Source of the DNA: Oscillospiraceae bacterium
GTDB lineage: Bacteria > Bacillota > Clostridia > Saccharofermentanales > Saccharofermentanaceae
DNA: 16,876 nucleotides
NCBI GenBank assembly: GCA_902803695.1
Contig: CADCQX010000158.1
Span: 1-16,876, forward strand
Direction of reading: 5' to 3'
Below, piece after piece: positions 14,592 through 16,876 of this stretch (position 1 is its first letter; every line of letters begins with the position of its first letter). A program made the translations under genes and the position numbers. The notes beneath the pieces were generated by a model. The model saw only the letters and a program-made list of their open reading frames with translations, had not been told where the DNA came from and did not search any database.

Positions 14592-15566
14592 TTACGCCCT
14601 CATTTCGATTTCATACCAATCCGCGATATCGGACACCAGCCACTCAAGGCCTCTTCTTCTCTCGATAACGATGGACGGATTGAGCTTGCCTATCGATGCA
14701 TTCGGGTTGACCTTGGCATCATTAACTGCCCAGTTATATCTGAAATACAGATCCAGCATATCAAGGATCTCTTCCTTGCTGCGGAGCTTACACTTCTTAA
14801 CAAGATCATCAACACTATTACACGAGCTTGCGATCGTGATCGCCTTGTTGCAGTCACAGATCTCACCTGCGTCGCTTATATCCTTAACAAGTCCCATCGC
14901 CCAGCAAAGTGACCAGTATGCCTCATAGGCCCAGTCAAGATCGATGGCATCCTGCTGCGAATAAATGCCGTCTATGATCCTTTGCTCCTTGCTGTTGAGC
15001 ATATCCATAAGACCCAGTTCCTCGAGCTTCGGCTTAAAGTAATCAAGGCCTTCCTGATAGTTGCCCTTTCCGATATCACATGCGATCTGGATCACCTGAA
15101 AACATGCGAGCATTCTCTTGCAGATCTCTTCTTTGTCCTTAAGGGTAATTTTGTCATCATCCCATCTGGACATGAGCTTATCTGCCGTGCTGATCTTCTG
15201 TTTTGATACGATTTTGTTGTTCTTCTCGCGGCGCTTCTTCTGAAGCTTTGTCTCCGGCAAATCCTCGTTAAGAAGACAAGGATGATTCTGCTTCATATAT
15301 GCGACGGTCTGTTCAAACATGGCGTCATCAATATTGACACACATGAGTTTGCCTTTTTGAACTGCAAAGAAATATTTTTTGTCCGAAAATGTCACTTTGA
15401 AAAGTGCTTCTATATCTCCGTTTTCCTGAGTGAATATGTAGCCCATGCTGACACCCAATGTGGAGAAGTCGGCCTGGGTCATGAGATTGTTTTCGAGAAG
15501 GACGCTAATGGAATGATTTACTATAGCTTCCTTGATCTCGCGGTTATACATTTGATTGATTTCCAT
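14592..15566 (-). CDS. DUF4272 domain protein, unknown function
   Basis: A 324-residue protein. The ATG at 15566 has AAAGG about 11 bases upstream; the frame continues to a TTG at 15608, but that lies within the -10 side of the likely promoter. There is no signal peptide or membrane helix, so it is probably cytoplasmic. Residues 1-95 form an alpha/beta module (SVLLENNLMTQADF, IEALFKVTFSDKKYFFAVQ, KGKLMCVNID). A basic linker follows at 106-125 (KLQKKRREKNNK). Residues about 126-315 match DUF4272: LDWAYEAYWSLCWAMGLV (210-227), a cysteine pair in GEICDCN, LRSKEEILDMLDLYFRYNWA (261-280) and IERRRGLEWLV (301-311). DUF4272 has no known function. Confidence 0.75.
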   Translation of the reverse strand: MEINQMYNREIKEAIVNHSISVLLENNLMTQADFSTLGVSMGYIFTQENGDIEALFKVTFSDKKYFFAVQKGKLMCVNIDDAMFEQTVAYMKQNHPCLLNEDLPETKLQKKRREKNNKIVSKQKISTADKLMSRWDDDKITLKDKEEICKRMLACFQVIQIACDIGKGNYQEGLDYFKPKLEELGLMDMLNSKEQRIIDGIYSQQDAIDLDWAYEAYWSLCWAMGLVKDISDAGEICDCNKAITIASSCNSVDDLVKKCKLRSKEEILDMLDLYFRYNWAVNDAKVNPNASIGKLNPSIVIERRRGLEWLVSDIADWYEIEMRA

Positions 15567-15612
15567 TGTTTTCTCTGCCTTTCTATGTGATCTCCCTACG
15601 GACAACAAGATT

Positions 15613-15641
15613 ACAATAACTTACATGAGACGTTTTTTCAA
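15613..15641 (-). promoter_or_regulatory. Candidate promoter for the DUF4272 gene
   Basis: On the minus strand TTGAAA (15636-15641), a 17-base spacer and TATTGT (15613-15618), 46 bases before the ATG at 15566. Confidence 0.45.
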
Positions 15642-15675
15642 CAGAAAGGCAGGCGGGATTTTTCGGGAAAAAGGA

Positions 15676-15891
15676 TCATGCCTTTGCCTTACCGCAAAAG
15701 ATCATTCTGACTGCAAGGAACGCACATATTCCTATGATGGCGCCGATGCACGCGCCGAGGGCGATCCCAAGCACGGACTGTCCTGAGAAAAACCTGTGAA
15801 TCAGAATGCCCAGTATCATACCTGAGCTGGGTGACATGATGGCCATAAAGTTGATCAAGGTGTTGTTTTCTTTTGGTGTTTGATCTCTCAA
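15676..15891 (-). CDS. Small glycine-zipper membrane protein, TTG start
   Basis: A 71-residue protein. The frame stays open further upstream, but the only strong ribosome binding site (CGGAGG) lies 8 bases before a TTG at 15891, so this start is preferred. A short polar N-terminus (RDQTPKENN) is followed by a first hydrophobic segment at about residues 12-32 and a second at about 39-65. The second contains glycines at 42, 46, 50 and 54, a perfect GxxxGxxxGxxxG zipper, which in known proteins packs helices tightly or drives oligomers. The C-terminus is basic (CGKAKA). No family is recognised. A TACAAT at 15927-15932 is a possible -10 box but has no good -35. Confidence 0.6.
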   Translation of the reverse strand: MRDQTPKENNTLINFMAIMSPSSGMILGILIHRFFSGQSVLGIALGACIGAIIGICAFLAVRMIFCGKAKA

Positions 15892-15899
15892 ATTTATAT

Positions 15900-15905
15900 C
15901 CTCCG
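15900..15905 (-). promoter_or_regulatory. Ribosome binding site that selects a TTG start
   Basis: CGGAGG on the minus strand, 8 bases before the TTG at 15891. No in-frame ATG or GTG with comparable support lies nearby. Confidence 0.65.
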
Positions 15906-16020
15906 ATGATTCCTTTTTATGATTTGATTGTACGGAGCCAATGTTAATTTGACGCAAACCAGTCTTAAAGAAATGTGTTGGAAGATATAAAGATATTGTT
16001 AAGTCCCGAAATTCTGCAAT

Positions 16021-16047
16021 AATAAGGGCTTCCCCGAAGGGAAACCC
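16021..16047 (-). terminator. Rho-independent terminator after the right-edge gene
   Basis: On the minus strand GGGTTTCCC, loop TTCG, GGGAAGCCC (one G-T pair), then TTATTATT. It starts 29 bases past the stop codon at 16076. Confidence 0.8.
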
Positions 16048-16060
16048 TCTTAGCATCATA

Positions 16061-16080
16061 TTAGATCAAATTAGATCAAA
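16061..16080. repeat. 10-bp tandem direct repeat over a stop codon
   Basis: TTAGATCAAA occurs twice in a row. The minus-strand stop codon (TGA, 16076-16078) of the right-edge gene lies in one copy and the other copy follows just downstream. It looks like a small local duplication. Confidence 0.8.
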
Positions 16081-16876
16081 GAGCTCCACCCAACAATGCT
16101 GTGAGTGCATCCATCATAGCATCTGAATTCTTAACAGTGAAAGGATCGTCAAAACCCTCATCGATGATGAACGGAATTGTCATGAAACCTGAATCGCCCT
16201 CACCGAAAGCCATATATGTTGACTCGATTATTCTGTTATCACTCTGGTAAAGACCTACTACGAATTTCATGTCGCCTAATATTTCCATGAACATTTCGAT
16301 ATCTTCATCAGTAGCTTCAGATCCCATGCTCTCAACCAACAATTTGGCGTATTCTTCGGCACCGAGGTTGATGATGAAATATCCGCTCTTGCCGTCATCA
16401 CTATACTCATCAGAATTGAGATCGGCAATATCAACACCTGACTCAGTGTATGAGGTTGTGATCTGCTTGAACGCGTCATTTGCAGTCTTGGCATCCGGAT
16501 ATTCCATGATAATGATACTCTCTGTTGTCGGAAGAGCACCATCGGCATTTGCCTTAGAGAAACCGATAAGTGAAACAACGTCTTCTTCATCCCACTGAGA
16601 AGCCGGTGAAGAACCTATAGCAGAATTAGCTATGCTTGCCTGATCTATAACATCACTGATCTCGTCACCCTCAGCATAGAAGATTATTCCATCTGTAAGT
16701 GCTACCGAGTTGGATGCCATATCAATGTAGCTTGAAGGCTCAACGATCTTTGCATCCGTTAGTGCAACCAACTTATCAAAGTCATCATTGTCTACTTCTC
16801 CGAGATTGCCGCCGGAAACATTACCGGATCCTGTCTCTTCAGTCTCGTCTGTTTCTTCAGTCTCCTCAGTCTCCTC
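16076..16876 (-). CDS. Acidic surface protein or lipoprotein, C-terminal part (5' end off the right edge)
   Basis: The frame is open for 266 codons from the right edge to the TGA at 16076, so the N-terminus and any signal peptide are missing. An internal TTG at 16771 is not a real start, because coding continues upstream with the same acidic composition and no ribosome binding site. The first 15 visible residues are a Glu/Thr-rich run (repeats of E-E-T), then GSGNVSGG: the kind of low-complexity spacer that follows a lipobox in clostridial lipoproteins. The folded part contains SYIDMASNSVALTDGIIFYAE, IIIMEYPDAKTANDAFKQI, SGYFIIN and FVVGLYQSDN, reading as alternating strands and helices. No catalytic motif or family is recognised. 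A cell-surface location is inferred. Confidence 0.65.
   Translation of the reverse strand, partial: EETEETEETDETEETGSGNVSGGNLGEVDNDDFDKLVALTDAKIVEPSSYIDMASNSVALTDGIIFYAEGDEISDVIDQASIANSAIGSSPASQWDEEDVVSLIGFSKANADGALPTTESIIIMEYPDAKTANDAFKQITTSYTESGVDIADLNSDEYSDDGKSGYFIINLGAEEYAKLLVESMGSEATDEDIEMFMEILGDMKFVVGLYQSDNRIIESTYMAFGEGDSGFMTIPFIIDEGFDDPFTVKNSDAMMDALTALLGGAL
16832..16876 (-). repeat. Glu-Thr codon repeat (E-E-T)n in the right-edge protein
   Basis: Fifteen codons encode variations of E-E-T, ending ETDETEET, built from GAGGAGACT-like nine-base units with silent changes. The run continues off the window. Confidence 0.8.

Noticed and set aside
16769..16771. TTG as the start codon of the right-edge gene
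   Set aside because: Coding with the same acidic composition continues upstream to the window edge, and no Shine-Dalgarno sequence precedes this TTG.

Overview
The window looks like chromosomal DNA from a low-to-mid GC anaerobic Bacillota, probably a gut or rumen Clostridia of the Lachnospirales/Oscillospirales kind. The evidence is indirect: strong AGGAGG-type ribosome binding sites, many small lipoproteins with short lipoboxes, a DUF6273 surface protein, a serpin lipoprotein, and a 7TM/HD-GYP cyclic-di-GMP phosphodiesterase. No species can be named from this sequence. There are no tRNA or rRNA genes, insertion sequences, phage genes or CRISPR arrays.

Layout. 1-631 (minus) is the start of a secreted DUF6273 protein that runs off the left edge. 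873-2386 (plus) holds a four-helix membrane protein and a lipoprotein, closed by a strong terminator. 2464-5451 (minus) holds a DUF3592-like membrane protein and a large lipoprotein that joins an N-terminal beta-rich domain to a sugar-type solute-binding domain, with no transporter genes nearby. 5707-6687 (minus) is a GMP synthase that has only the ATP-pyrophosphatase half. It shares a compact divergent promoter region with an acyl-CoA thioesterase (6794-7201, plus). A MATE efflux protein (7198-8571, minus) converges on the thioesterase with overlapping stop codons. 8749-9984 (plus) is a serpin lipoprotein and 9990-10646 (minus) a HAD hydrolase.

10733-12758 is the most interesting part. A macrodomain-NADAR fusion (plus) faces, across a 7-base gap, a 2H phosphoesterase-GNAT fusion (minus). 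Both first domains belong to families that act on ADP-ribose derivatives. A two-step handling of ADP-ribose cyclic phosphate or ADP-ribosylated nucleic acid is a reasonable but unproven reading. Upstream of the 2H-GNAT gene on the same strand are an HD-GYP phosphodiesterase (12807-14510) and a DUF4272 protein (14592-15566).

The right end carries a 71-residue glycine-zipper membrane protein that appears to start at TTG (15676-15891), and the C-terminal part of an acidic, probably surface-anchored protein (16076 to beyond the right edge). Genes alternate in strand throughout. Three convergent pairs sit 0-7 bases apart with no terminator between them, so read-through antisense transcripts are likely.
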